DNA of 40,497 nucleotides from an uncultured Bacteroidales bacterium (GCA_937901185.1 CALCHR010000121.1:1-40497); one strand, 5' to 3'. Shown: positions 1-8,829, counted from the stretch's first letter. Program-made: numbers and translations. The notes: generated from the letters alone by a model not told the origin.

Positions 1-1969
1 CGTTCTCTTTGAAATCACCAAACTTGCCATCTGCATCGCCTGCGGGGTCAATGCTACACCAGTCTTGCACAAAGCGCATGCGGTAAATGCCCGGTTGGGT
101 GGGAGCAGTAAAGGCAGGGAGAGGGGGATTACTTCTGTTATCCCCGCTGATAACTTCGCCTACACTGTTCCATCCCGAAGCATCGTCGTCCGTTCCATTA
201 TTATAGAATGAGTAAGACACGAGGTCGCCGGCAGGTTTCCATTCGCTACCGGCAGCAATAGCACCGGTAAATCCATTTTTGTCTGTATCAATATACACTG
301 CATGGTGCATCCAGCTAGCATCATGCTCTACTTTAGGAGTAAGTTTTTCTCCAGGTTCCACCTGGAATACCACAGAGGCTGTTACGTCTGTATAGTCTTT
401 ATTTCGCTCTGCAGAAGTAAGAGTATATACATGATTACCAGAAGATTCTCCTATTAACTTTACAGCAGTTACGGGTCGGCCGTTACGAGTTTTTGTGCCA
501 TTATGGCGAGGCTCGTAGTTGGGGGCGTTATCTGGAATTTCTGGAACACTTTCTACAATGTTATACTCATTCCACGGCGCAACATTATAAGCCTCGACCG
601 CGCCTGCGGGTACATAGATTGTCTGAAGTTTGCTGCATTCTTTGAATAAATTTTCTCCTTCAGTAGTAGGTGGTGTAGTTCGTTGCATCGTAATGCTCGT
701 TAGGCCGGAGCAATATGCGAACGCACGTTCTCCTATCTCTGTTACGGAGTTGGGAATCTCTATGCTCGTTAGGCCGGAGCAATACAGGAACGCATAATCT
801 TCAATCGTGGTCACGGAGTTGGGAATCTCTATGCTCGTTAGGCCGGAGCAATAATAGAACGCACCAAATCCTATCGAGGTCACGGAGTTGGGAATAACCG
901 TATTCTGACAACCAGCAATCAATTTATTACTTGCAGTTTCTATAATGGCATTACAATTTTCTCTGGAATCATAATAAGAATTACCTTCCTCTACCACGAT
1001 GCTCGTTAGGCCGGAGCAATAAAAGAACGCATATTCTCCTATCGAGGTCACGGAGTTGGGAATATCTATGCTCGTTAGGCCGTAGCAACTAGAGAACGCA
1101 TATTCTCCTATCTCGGTTACGGAGTTGGGAATATCTATGCTCGTTAGGCTGGAGCAATTATAGAACGCCCAAGATCCTATCGAGGTTACGGAGTTGGGAA
1201 TCTCTATGCTCGTTAGGCCGGAGCAATCATTGAACGCATGATCTGCTATCGAGGTCACGGAGTTGGGAATCTCTATGCTCGTTAGGCCGGAGCAATCATT
1301 GAACGCATAATCTCCTATCGAGGTCACGGAGTTGGGAATCTCTATGCTCGTTAGGCCATCGCAATTATGGAACGCACCATATCCTATGGAGGTCACGGAG
1401 TTGGGAATCACCGTATTCTGACAACCTGCAAGCAATGTATTACTTGCAGTTTCTATGAGGGCATTACAAGTTTCTCTGGAATCATAATAAGAATTACCTT
1501 CCTCTACCACGATGCTCGTTAGGCCAGAGCAACCAGAGAACGCACCATCTCCTATCGCGGTTACGGAGTTGGGAATCTCTATGCTCGTTAGGCTGGAGCA
1601 ATCAGAGAACGCAGTTCCTCCTATCGAGGTCACGGAGTTGGGAATTACGATGTTCGTTAGGCCGGAGCAAAATACGAACGCATATTTTCCTATTTCGGTC
1701 ACGGAGTTGGGAATCTCTATGCTCGTTAGGCCGTCGCAATTATAGAACGCACTTTCTCCTATCGAGGTCACGGAATAGTCTACTCCATACACCGAAATAC
1801 TGGCGGGAATCACTATATCACCGCGGTACCTTGCACCACTGGTCACCTCAGCAGTATTTTTTGATTCATTAAGATAGTAGTAGATACCATTTCTTACTAC
1901 CAAGGTTTGCGCCATTGCTGTCATAGCAAATACCAGGAGCAATGATAAAATGGATAACTTCTTCTTCAT
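1..1969 (-). CDS. BspA-like leucine-rich-repeat secreted protein (3' end outside window)
   Basis: The reading frame stays open from an ATG at 1969 to the window edge (656 codons visible, no stop), so the protein is longer. Residues 1-21 form a signal peptide (MKKK, hydrophobic core, ending AMAQ). Residues about 58-450 hold 13 tandem 23-residue repeats of the type IPNSVTSIGxxAFxxCSGL, the LRR_5/BspA pattern (Treponema pallidum-type LRR), plus a last degenerate unit (ECSKLQTIYVP). After about residue 490 comes a different, non-repeat domain with VYIDTDKNGFTG and GIYRMRF, resembling GEVED/jelly-roll-like modules of Bacteroidetes surface proteins (tentative). BspA proteins are exported and often bind host or matrix proteins; that role here is inferred from family. 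A cell-surface sorting domain may lie beyond the window. A perfect -7 box and a structured leader lie just upstream on the same strand. Confidence 0.9.
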   Translation of the reverse strand, partial: MKKKLSILSLLLVFAMTAMAQTLVVRNGIYYYLNESKNTAEVTSGARYRGDIVIPASISVYGVDYSVTSIGESAFYNCDGLTSIEIPNSVTEIGKYAFVFCSGLTNIVIPNSVTSIGGTAFSDCSSLTSIEIPNSVTAIGDGAFSGCSGLTSIVVEEGNSYYDSRETCNALIETASNTLLAGCQNTVIPNSVTSIGYGAFHNCDGLTSIEIPNSVTSIGDYAFNDCSGLTSIEIPNSVTSIADHAFNDCSGLTSIEIPNSVTSIGSWAFYNCSSLTSIDIPNSVTEIGEYAFSSCYGLTSIDIPNSVTSIGEYAFFYCSGLTSIVVEEGNSYYDSRENCNAIIETASNKLIAGCQNTVIPNSVTSIGFGAFYYCSGLTSIEIPNSVTTIEDYAFLYCSGLTSIEIPNSVTEIGERAFAYCSGLTSITMQRTTPPTTEGENLFKECSKLQTIYVPAGAVEAYNVAPWNEYNIVESVPEIPDNAPNYEPRHNGTKTRNGRPVTAVKLIGESSGNHVYTLTSAERNKDYTDVTASVVFQVEPGEKLTPKVEHDASWMHHAVYIDTDKNGFTGAIAAGSEWKPAGDLVSYSFYNNGTDDDASGWNSVGEVISGDNRSNPPLPAFTAPTQPGIYRMRFVQDWCSIDPAGDADGKFGDFKEN
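680..1780 (-). repeat. Coding repeats of 69 bp (13 LRR units) in two 513-bp-spaced super-repeats
   Basis: Thirteen units of 69 bp encode the LRRs. Two non-LRR islands of about 33 codons (VVEEGNSYYDSRE...AGCQNTV) interrupt the array after units 4 and 10. The island DNA near 880-1000 and near 1395-1513 is almost identical and is offset by 513 bp, which equals six LRR units plus one island. This suggests growth by duplication of a block of repeats. Confidence 0.9.
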
Positions 1970-1981
1970 AAGTTTAAGAAT

Positions 1982-2147
1982 AAAATAAGGCGTAAACCAT
2001 TCTGTTGCTTGTCTCATTCATGGTTACCGCCAAGTGACCTTATCCCAACAAGCACGAACAGTTCACGCCTATACAGCATGAACTCTCAGTCGCTTGTTCT
2101 CGGGATAGAATTTTGGCGGTATTCTGAATGAAGAGAACAAGAGCTAA
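1982..2147 (-). ncRNA. Long imperfect hairpin RNA: bspA leader or independent (6S-like?) small RNA
   Basis: Nested complementary arms form one long rod: 2008-2020 with 2125-2141 (small bulges), 2025-2033 with 2113-2121 (9 bp, TACCGCCAA), 2041-2053 with 2092-2107 (13 bp with a 3-nt bulge), 2060-2065 with 2079-2084, and a 13-nt loop. A second, competing or pseudoknot pairing of 10 bp joins 2061-2070 (loop side) to 1988-1997. It is continuous only in the minus-strand RNA, where the odd pair is G-U; in plus-strand RNA it would be C-A. A U-rich stretch (TATTTTATT) follows at about 1987-1979, like a terminator tail. The -7 box at 2160-2153 would start transcription near 2147. The roughly 165-nt length and rod shape resemble 6S RNA, but a regulatory leader of bspA (38 nt from the arm to the ATG) is equally possible. 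Confidence 0.5.
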
Positions 2148-2152
2148 AAGCT

Positions 2153-2160
2153 CAAAGATA
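2153..2160 (-). promoter_or_regulatory. -7 box (TATCTTTG) for the structured RNA/bspA
   Basis: On the minus strand 2160-2153 reads TATCTTTG, a perfect match to the Bacteroidetes TAnnTTTG box. It lies immediately upstream of the hairpin RNA. No good TTG box is seen 17-21 bp further upstream. Confidence 0.55.
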
Positions 2161-2164
2161 TATT

Positions 2165-2480
2165 TTTTGTATCAGCTTAAGAATGGAAATGCACCTCTGT
2201 TGTGAATAAATAGAATAGAACTTGGCTAAGCCAAAAGTTGTAAACACATATTTGAGTGAGGCGCTTCGTAAAATGAACGGGCAGCCTCTGTACATTTCTA
2301 TCAAATTTCTTGGGTGGCGGTCCTCCTTTCTTGGATAAAATGTTAATAGAATACGGGTTAAAAGTATTTGGGGCAAATATATTATTTTTTTAAGAAACGA
2401 AGAAATGTCTCCTTGAAAAAGAAACCGGCATGCCAAAGGGGGAGTGTGGCGTTGTGAATATATAATATATATAATGTGTA
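2165..2480. other. Intergenic stretch without a convincing gene
   Basis: Between the bspA promoter and the lon promoter I see no convincing gene. The minus strand has a 47-codon ATG frame (2295-2152) and a further -7-like box (TATATTTG, 2381-2374) with no clear upstream partner. A small hairpin (TTGGC/GCCAA) sits at 2222-2234. Confidence 0.5.
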
Positions 2481-2482
2481 TG

Positions 2483-2514
2483 TTGCTGTATGTCGCAGAA
2501 AAATTGTATCTTTG
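2483..2514 (+). promoter_or_regulatory. Promoter of the lon-tgt-lptG-helicase group
   Basis: TATCTTTG at 2507-2514 matches the -7 consensus, with TTG at 2483-2485 separated by 21 bp. Predicted transcription start is near 2520, leaving a leader of about 38 nt before the ATG at 2558. No comparable box was found in the short gaps before tgt, the permease or the helicase. Confidence 0.7.
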
Positions 2515-2557
2515 CGGAGTTTTTGTCTCAGTGACAATTCTTAAACGAACTGACAAT

Positions 2558-5020
2558 ATGAAGAAAGAAGATATGCCGCAGAATCCTTTTTCCCTAATTG
2601 CTGACTTTGATGGAGATATCTCCGAACTTTTCAATACACGCCCCGAAGGGGAAACTCTTCCTATTTTGCCTTTGCGCAACATGATGCTCTTCCCCGGAGT
2701 GGTGGCCCCGATTTCTGTGGGTAGAGAGAGTAGCTTGAAGCTGATAGCACAGGCTTCGAAGACAAATGGTCTGATTGGAGTGGTGTGTCAACGAGATGCA
2801 GAAGTGGAATATCCTGTGGAGAAAGATTTGTATCCCATTGGTGTGTTAGCCAAGGTGATGCGTGTGCTAGAACTTCCCGATAACACCACAACCGTCATCC
2901 TGCAAGGATTCGGTCGCTTCGAGTTGGGTGCGATTTCCCGCATGCGCCCTTATCTGCGTGCTGCTTGTCGTGCTCTTGGTGAGCAATTGCCGGAGGAAGA
3001 GGATAAGGAGTTTCAGGTGCTGGCCGATGCATGTAGGGACCAAACTATAAAGTATCTGAAGTTGGGCGAGGCCTCGCGCGAGGATGCTATTTTTGCAATT
3101 CGCAACATCAAGCACCCCGTGTTCCTCATCAACTTTGTGTGTACCAACTTGTCTTTCCCTATAGAAGAAAAGGCAGAAATCCTTGCTGAGGGCGACTTGA
3201 AACAAAGGGCTTTCCGCTTGTTGCAAACGCTGAATAGGGAATGTCAATATGCCCTGCTGAAACAGTCTATCCAGAACCAAACAAGAGAGGAACTGGACCA
3301 GCAGCAACGCGAATACTTCCTGCAGCAGCAAATCAAGAATATACAGAGCGAGCTGGGCGGTGGCCAAAATCCGGATGTAGTGAGTCTGCAAAATAAAGTG
3401 GAGAAACTGGCGCTGCCGGAAAATATACGCGAGATGTTTGCGCGAGAGCTGGAAAGGCTGGAGCGTCAGAATCCGCAAAGCCCTGACTATAACGTACAAC
3501 TCAACTATCTGCAAACCATCGTGCAACTGCCGTGGGGCGTGGAGACGGTGGATAATTTGAACTTGAACTTGGCAGAGCGTCGCCTGGATCATGACCATTA
3601 TGGTATGGAGAAGGTGAAGGAACGCATCCTTGAACATTTGGCGGTGCTGCATTTGCGCCGCGACTTGAAAGCGCCGATTCTCTGCTTGTATGGCCCTCCG
3701 GGTGTGGGCAAGACGTCATTGGGGCGCAGTATAGCTGAAGCTTTGGGGCGCAAGTATGTGAGAATGTCGCTTGGTGGTGTACACGATGAAGCTGAGATTC
3801 GAGGCCACAGACGCACCTATATTGGAGCGATGCCCGGGCGCATTATCAAGAGTCTGATAAAAGCAGGCACCAACAATCCGGTGGTAATGCTCGACGAGAT
3901 TGACAAGGTGTCACAGAATAATTATAACGGCGACCCACAGTCGGCTCTGCTTGAGGTGCTCGACCCTGAACAGAATGTAGCTTTCCATGATAACTACCTG
4001 GATATAGACTACGACTTGTCAAAGGTGCTTTTTATAGCAACTGCCAATAGCTTGTCGACCATACCGGCTCCATTGCTCGACCGCATGGAACTGATAGAGG
4101 TGGAAGGCTATCTCACTGAAGAGAAAAAAGAGATAGCCCGTCGTCACTTGATTCCGAAACAACAGGCTATGCTGGACTTCGGAGAAAACGTGGCTCTAAA
4201 ATTTACCCCGACAGCCATTGAATATCTTATAGAAAAATATACACGCGAGAGCGGTGTTCGACAGTTGGAAAAACAAGTGGAGAAAGTCTTCAGAAAGGTG
4301 GCCAGACTGACAGCGCAGAAGGGTGCAATGCCATATTCCGGAGTGTCGTTGAAACCGCAAGACATAGAGAACCTGCTGGGTAAACCTATCTACAGCCGAG
4401 ATAAATATCAGGGCAATGAATATGCCGGCGTGGTTACCGGTTTGGCCTGGACTGCTGTGGGTGGAGAAATCCTATTTATAGAAACAAGCGTGAGCCGAGG
4501 TAAGGGTTCCAAGTTGACTTTGACAGGCAACTTGGGTGATGTGATGAAAGAGTCGGCAGTGCTTGCCTTGGAGTATGTGAAGACTCATGCCGCTGATTTG
4601 GGTATAGACTATCGTGTGTTTGATCATTGGGGAGTGCACATCCATGTGCCAGAAGGAGCTACGCCTAAAGATGGACCTTCGGCCGGTATTACAATAGCCA
4701 CTTCTATTGCTTCAGCATTTACCCAAAGAAAGGTGAGAAGCAATACGGCTATGACAGGCGAAATTACCTTGAGAGGAAAAGTTCTTCCTGTTGGGGGTAT
4801 CAAAGAAAAAATCCTTGCAGCAAAACGTGCCGGGATTACCGATATACTTTTGAGTTCAGAAAATCGTAAGGACATTGAGGAAATCAATGAAAAATATGTG
4901 AGCGGACTGAATTTCCACTTTGTAGAAGATGTGGAAGATGTATTCCGCTTTGCCCTGCTGGATGAGAAAGTGGCCCACCCGATAGAGTTGGTGGTTGATG
5001 AAGATGGGAAGAAAGAGTAG
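2558..5020 (+). CDS. lon: ATP-dependent protease Lon (endopeptidase La)
   Basis: Cytoplasmic AAA+ serine protease that unfolds and degrades damaged and regulatory proteins. The 820-residue product has the full Lon layout: N-terminal substrate-binding domain (starting near LPILPLRNMMLFPGVV), a coiled-coil segment rich in Gln/Glu/Arg, AAA+ module with Walker A GPPGVGKT at 379-386 and a Walker B-type LDEIDK, and a C-terminal protease domain. The catalytic Ser708 is in DGPSAG and Lys751 in GGIKEK, with the 43-residue spacing seen in E. coli Lon (S679/K722). The frame is open further upstream to 2444, but that stretch contains the promoter, so the ATG at 2558 (MKKEDMPQ) is chosen. It heads a same-strand group with tgt 58 nt downstream. 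The N-terminal tail of about 30 residues before the conserved domain is slightly long, as in other Bacteroidetes. Confidence 0.97.
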   Translation: MKKEDMPQNPFSLIADFDGDISELFNTRPEGETLPILPLRNMMLFPGVVAPISVGRESSLKLIAQASKTNGLIGVVCQRDAEVEYPVEKDLYPIGVLAKVMRVLELPDNTTTVILQGFGRFELGAISRMRPYLRAACRALGEQLPEEEDKEFQVLADACRDQTIKYLKLGEASREDAIFAIRNIKHPVFLINFVCTNLSFPIEEKAEILAEGDLKQRAFRLLQTLNRECQYALLKQSIQNQTREELDQQQREYFLQQQIKNIQSELGGGQNPDVVSLQNKVEKLALPENIREMFARELERLERQNPQSPDYNVQLNYLQTIVQLPWGVETVDNLNLNLAERRLDHDHYGMEKVKERILEHLAVLHLRRDLKAPILCLYGPPGVGKTSLGRSIAEALGRKYVRMSLGGVHDEAEIRGHRRTYIGAMPGRIIKSLIKAGTNNPVVMLDEIDKVSQNNYNGDPQSALLEVLDPEQNVAFHDNYLDIDYDLSKVLFIATANSLSTIPAPLLDRMELIEVEGYLTEEKKEIARRHLIPKQQAMLDFGENVALKFTPTAIEYLIEKYTRESGVRQLEKQVEKVFRKVARLTAQKGAMPYSGVSLKPQDIENLLGKPIYSRDKYQGNEYAGVVTGLAWTAVGGEILFIETSVSRGKGSKLTLTGNLGDVMKESAVLALEYVKTHAADLGIDYRVFDHWGVHIHVPEGATPKDGPSAGITIATSIASAFTQRKVRSNTAMTGEITLRGKVLPVGGIKEKILAAKRAGITDILLSSENRKDIEEINEKYVSGLNFHFVEDVEDVFRFALLDEKVAHPIELVVDEDGKKE

Positions 5021-5078
5021 ACTGTTGTCCTTATATCTTCAAGAGTAGTGTAACACAGAAAAGCTAGAACATAGGTTT

Positions 5079-6209
5079 ATGACATTCGACCTTTTGCATA
5101 CAGATAAAAATAGTGGAGCACGTGCCGGGGTTATCACAACAGACCATGGCCCGATAGAAACACCCATATTTATGCCTGTGGGGACATTGGGCACAGTGAA
5201 GGGTGTGCATCTGCATGAGATAAAAGATGATATTCAAGCCCAGATTATCTTGGGGAACACTTATCATTTGTATCTTCGTCCAGGCTTGGATATTATAGAA
5301 AAGGCTGGCGGCTTGCATCGATTCAATGGTTTTGATAGACCAATGTTGACAGACAGCGGGGGGTTCCAGGTGTTTTCTTTGGCCGGCATCCGTAAATTAT
5401 CTGAAGAGGGATGCGAATTCCGCTCTCACATAGATGGTAGTAAGCATTTCTTTACCCCGGAGAAGGTGATGGATATAGAACGCACTATTGGTGCAGACAT
5501 CATGATGGCTTTCGATGAGTGTCCTCCGGGAACAGCCGAGTATTCTTATGCCAGGAAGAGTTTGGATCTGACTCATGGTTGGCTGAAGCGCTGCATGAAA
5601 AGATTCAATGAAACTTCTTCTAAATATGGTTATAACCAATCGCTATTTCCGATAGTGCAAGGTTGTGTATATAAAGACTTGCGCAGAGAGAGTGCTGATT
5701 TTATGACCCAGTTTGACGCCGACGGATATGCCATTGGAGGATTAGCCGTGGGTGAGCCGGCCGAGGTGATGTATGAAATGGTAGAAGTGGTGAACGAAGT
5801 ATTGCCCGAGAACAAGCCTCGCTATTTGATGGGAGTAGGTACGCCGCTTAATATTTTGGAAGGAATAGAGCGCGGTGTGGATATGTTTGACTGCGTGATG
5901 CCTACAAGAAATGGTAGAAATGCGATGCTCTTTACCTCAGAGGGTATACTCAATATGCGTAATGCAAAATGGGCAGACGATTTTTCTCCCGTAGATCCCG
6001 CGGGAATCTCTTTTGTGGATGTACAATACTCGCGAGCTTATCTCCACCACTTGTTCAAAGCCAAAGAGCTATTGGCAATGCAGATTGCTAGTATCCATAA
6101 TCTAGCCTTTTATCTTTGGCTTGTCAAAGAGGCAAGAAAGCAAATTCTGCTTGACAACTATAAGGCTTGGAAGGATGATATGGCTTCACGCTTGATGAGA
6201 CGCCTATAA
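5079..6209 (+). CDS. tgt: Queuine/preQ1 tRNA-guanine transglycosylase, zinc cysteines absent
   Basis: Exchanges guanine 34 of the GUN-anticodon tRNAs for preQ1, a step of queuosine synthesis. The 376-residue protein has the usual bacterial length and motifs: TDSGGFQVFSL with the general-base Asp92, GGLAVGEP, and MFDCVMPTRNGRN with the nucleophile Asp271. The C-terminal zinc site is odd. By alignment to the E. coli enzyme (C302, C304, C307, H333) the three cysteines are Gly309, Ser311 and Asp314, while His340 is kept; the spacing is exact, so this is not a misread frame. The surrounding YSRAYLHHL is intact. Probably an active enzyme whose fold is stabilised without zinc, or with an altered metal site; loss of function cannot be excluded. 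It lies between lon and the permease, 10 nt before the latter's first ATG. Confidence 0.95.
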   Translation: MTFDLLHTDKNSGARAGVITTDHGPIETPIFMPVGTLGTVKGVHLHEIKDDIQAQIILGNTYHLYLRPGLDIIEKAGGLHRFNGFDRPMLTDSGGFQVFSLAGIRKLSEEGCEFRSHIDGSKHFFTPEKVMDIERTIGADIMMAFDECPPGTAEYSYARKSLDLTHGWLKRCMKRFNETSSKYGYNQSLFPIVQGCVYKDLRRESADFMTQFDADGYAIGGLAVGEPAEVMYEMVEVVNEVLPENKPRYLMGVGTPLNILEGIERGVDMFDCVMPTRNGRNAMLFTSEGILNMRNAKWADDFSPVDPAGISFVDVQYSRAYLHHLFKAKELLAMQIASIHNLAFYLWLVKEARKQILLDNYKAWKDDMASRLMRRL

Positions 6210-6219
6210 TATATATATA

Positions 6220-7389
6220 ATGAGTAAGATGAAAAGGTTCGAAGGTGGCAGGTTGAAATCCGTTTCCTCCAAAGGGTGGAACTGGATGATGGACAGGCTA
6301 AATATATCTCGAATAGATCGTTATATCATAACGAAGTTTTTGAGTACGTATGCTTTCTTGATTCTCATTATTACCTTGATATTTATTATCTTCGACTACA
6401 ATGAGAAGATTGATAAGTTTGCACAGAGTAATGTGGGGATGGAGAGGGTTTTTTTCGATTACTATTTGAATTCTGTACCCTATTTCTGCAACCTTTTTAG
6501 TCCGCTCTTTGTCTTCATCGCCGTTATCTTTTTTACCTCTAAGTTGGCGGACAATTCTGAAATTATAGCCATGAAGGCCGCCGGCATGAGTTTCAAGCGA
6601 TTATTGCGTCCTTATATGGTATCAGCAGCCCTCATCGCCTTAATGTCCTTTTTATTGGGTGCCTATGTGATTCCTAAGGGAAATGTGGCTCGTGTCTATT
6701 TTGAGAATACATATATTAAGAAGAAAAAAATCACTTCGGTAGACAATATACAAATGAAAGTAGATACCGGTGTGGTTGCCTATATTACGCATTTTGACAA
6801 CAAGACCAAAAGCGGCTATGGATTCTCTTTAGATAAGTTTGAAGACAAAAAACTGGTGTCGCATCTGACTGCACAGACCATTCAATATGATACACTCTCA
6901 GATAGAAGATATAGTTGGACCTTGAGAATGTATCGTATCAGAACACAAGAGGGTATGAAGGAGAAGATTGAAAGCGGGAATAAGTTGGATACGATTATCA
7001 TGATGGAACCTACCGACTTTTTCTATACTAATAAACAACAAGAGACTATGACTCTGCCTCAGTTGGATGAATTTATAGATAAACAAACTATGAGAGGAGC
7101 CAGCGGAGTGAGTACGTTTGAAGTGGAGTATCACAAAAGATTTGCTATGCCTTTTGCTGCTTTTATCCTAACCCTAATAGGAGTGTCACTCTCTTGTGAA
7201 AAACGAAAGGGTGGTATGGGTGCATCAATAGGAGTGGGGCTGGCATTGAGTTTCTCCTATATACTTTTTCAAGCAATCTCTGCCACCTTTGCAACGAATG
7301 CAGGTTGGTCCCCAATGCTGGCTGTTTGGATACCTAATATTTTATTCGCAATTATTGCATTCTTCCTTTATCGAAGAACTCCGCAATAG
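6220..7389 (+). CDS. LptF/LptG-family permease (LPS export ABC transporter subunit)
   Basis: Inner-membrane subunit of the Lpt machine that extracts lipopolysaccharide and passes it to the periplasmic bridge. The 389-residue product has the YjgP/YjgQ layout: a first amphipathic and membrane segment at IDRYIITKFLSTYAFLILII, two more N-terminal membrane helices, a central periplasmic beta-jellyroll-like region (about residues 150-285), and three C-terminal membrane segments (MPFAAFILTLIGVSLSC onward). The region SEIIAMKAAGMSFKRLLRPY is the conserved coupling-helix area. The first ATG gives about 22 extra polar residues; family members usually begin close to the IDRYI segment, so ATG 6286 or 6289 is an alternative start. 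Whether it is the F or the G paralogue cannot be told from the sequence alone. It is 10 nt after tgt and probably cotranscribed. Confidence 0.9.
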   Translation: MSKMKRFEGGRLKSVSSKGWNWMMDRLNISRIDRYIITKFLSTYAFLILIITLIFIIFDYNEKIDKFAQSNVGMERVFFDYYLNSVPYFCNLFSPLFVFIAVIFFTSKLADNSEIIAMKAAGMSFKRLLRPYMVSAALIALMSFLLGAYVIPKGNVARVYFENTYIKKKKITSVDNIQMKVDTGVVAYITHFDNKTKSGYGFSLDKFEDKKLVSHLTAQTIQYDTLSDRRYSWTLRMYRIRTQEGMKEKIESGNKLDTIIMMEPTDFFYTNKQQETMTLPQLDEFIDKQTMRGASGVSTFEVEYHKRFAMPFAAFILTLIGVSLSCEKRKGGMGASIGVGLALSFSYILFQAISATFATNAGWSPMLAVWIPNILFAIIAFFLYRRTPQ

Positions 7390-7410
7390 TATTTGTAAGT
7401 ATTTCGCTAT

Positions 7411-8730
7411 ATGCAGTTTACAGATTTAGATTTAAGTGATGACGTGCTTGATGCACTTTATGATATGCGTTTTGAGGAATGCACTCCGGTACAGGAAAAA
7501 TGTATTCCTCCAATTTTGGAGAATAAAGATGTAATAGGTATTGCACAAACAGGAACAGGAAAAACAGCAGCCTATTTATTGCCTATGTTGACTTTGCTCT
7601 ATCGTGATCCACATCCGGTAGATGCGGTTAATTGTTTGATAATGGCTCCCACTAGAGAACTGGCTAAACAAATAGATCAAGCTCTCCAAGGATTCGGATA
7701 TTATATGGATGTAAATGGGGTAGCGGTATATGGAGGTAATGATGGTATACGTTATGAGCAGGAGAGAAAAAGTTTAAGTAAGGGAGCAGATATTGTGATT
7801 GCTACACCAGGTAGATTGATTACCCATCTGAATTTAGGCACACTAGACTTAAGCAGGACAACACATTTGGTACTTGATGAAGCTGACCGGATGTTGGATA
7901 TGGGTTTTTGTGAAGATATTCTGAAAATAGTAGAGCAACTTCCTAAAAATCGACAGACAATTTTGTTCTCAGCGACCATGCCAGAAAAAATAGTAAGTCT
8001 GGCTCATCAAATTATGCATGATCCTCAGACTGTTAGTATAGCCGTTTCAAAACCGGTAGATAGAATCTCTCAAGAGGTTTTTGTTTGTAGAGAACAAGAT
8101 AAAGAAAGCTTAGTTTGTAATATCTTCAGAGAAAATCCTCCAAGACGAGTTATAGTTTTTGCTTCTTCTAAACAGAAAGTAAAGGCCCTTCATTTATCAC
8201 TTTTAAGAAAAGGATATAATGTGGCAGCTATGCATTCGGACTTAGAACAAAAGCAGCGTGATGAGGTAATGATGGCTTTTAAGGCCCAACGAGTAGATGT
8301 TTTGGTGGCTACAGATATTGTGGCGAGAGGGATAGATATAGATGATATTACGCTAGTGATTAATTATGATGCTCCTCGTGAATCCGAAGATTATGTACAT
8401 CGTATTGGGCGAACAGCTCGTGCTGGAAAAGATGGGCGTGCTGTAACTTTAGTAGGGGAAAAGGATAGGGGTGCATTGGCCTCTATTGAAAATTTCCTGG
8501 GACATAAAATAACGCGTATGCCTTTACCTGAAGGTATGATTGTGCCAAATGATATAGAGGTGGGCATAAAGAAAAATTCTAAGAAAAATAGAAGACACAG
8601 AAAAACTTCTATTAAGAGGAAAGGAAAAAGTTCGAAAGAACAGAAAGGAATTTCAAATTCCAAAAGTACGGAAGGAGAACCTAAAAAGAACGGAACGCCC
8701 CATAAAAAAGTGAGTAAAATAAAAACATAG
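7411..8730 (+). CDS. DEAD-box ATP-dependent RNA helicase (RhlE/DeaD-like)
   Basis: Unwinds RNA duplexes in ribosome assembly, mRNA turnover or cold adaptation. The 439-residue protein shows the motifs in order: Q motif near FEECTPVQEKCIPP, motif I AQTGTGKT (45-52), PTRELAKQ, TPGRL, DEAD (156-159), SAT, VATDIVARGIDID, and HRIGRTARAG. After about residue 385 comes a Lys/Arg/Ser-rich tail (KKNSKKNRRHRK, then KGKSSKEQKG), probably disordered and RNA-binding; such basic tails are common in RhlE-type helicases. The start ATG lies 21 nt after the permease stop, so it is likely the last gene of the lon group. Base composition is clearly more AT-rich than lon. The exact subfamily is not assigned. Confidence 0.93.
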   Translation: MQFTDLDLSDDVLDALYDMRFEECTPVQEKCIPPILENKDVIGIAQTGTGKTAAYLLPMLTLLYRDPHPVDAVNCLIMAPTRELAKQIDQALQGFGYYMDVNGVAVYGGNDGIRYEQERKSLSKGADIVIATPGRLITHLNLGTLDLSRTTHLVLDEADRMLDMGFCEDILKIVEQLPKNRQTILFSATMPEKIVSLAHQIMHDPQTVSIAVSKPVDRISQEVFVCREQDKESLVCNIFRENPPRRVIVFASSKQKVKALHLSLLRKGYNVAAMHSDLEQKQRDEVMMAFKAQRVDVLVATDIVARGIDIDDITLVINYDAPRESEDYVHRIGRTARAGKDGRAVTLVGEKDRGALASIENFLGHKITRMPLPEGMIVPNDIEVGIKKNSKKNRRHRKTSIKRKGKSSKEQKGISNSKSTEGEPKKNGTPHKKVSKIKT

Positions 8731-8801
8731 GCATAGCTTTTATATAAAGGAGTAGAACTTATAGTTATACAGGTTTTATAAATAGGTTAAGATATTTATT
8801 C

Positions 8802-8829
8802 TTGTTTTTTAGTTTTTTTAGTATCTTTG
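8802..8829 (+). promoter_or_regulatory. Promoter of the glycogen synthase-phosphorylase pair
   Basis: TATCTTTG at 8822-8829 with TTG at 8802-8804 (17-bp spacer). The predicted leader before the ATG at 8848 is only about 10-15 nt. An in-frame TTG at 8827 lies inside the -7 box and so cannot be the start codon. Confidence 0.65.

Noticed and set aside
2152..2295. Minus-strand 47-codon ORF (MYRGCPFILRS...)
   Set aside because: It ends inside the -7 box of the structured RNA, has no strong promoter and no recognisable motif. It could still be a small gene, but the evidence is too thin.
2444..2557. Upstream extension of the lon frame
   Set aside because: It covers the -33/-7 promoter boxes and has an AT-biased, non-conserved translation.
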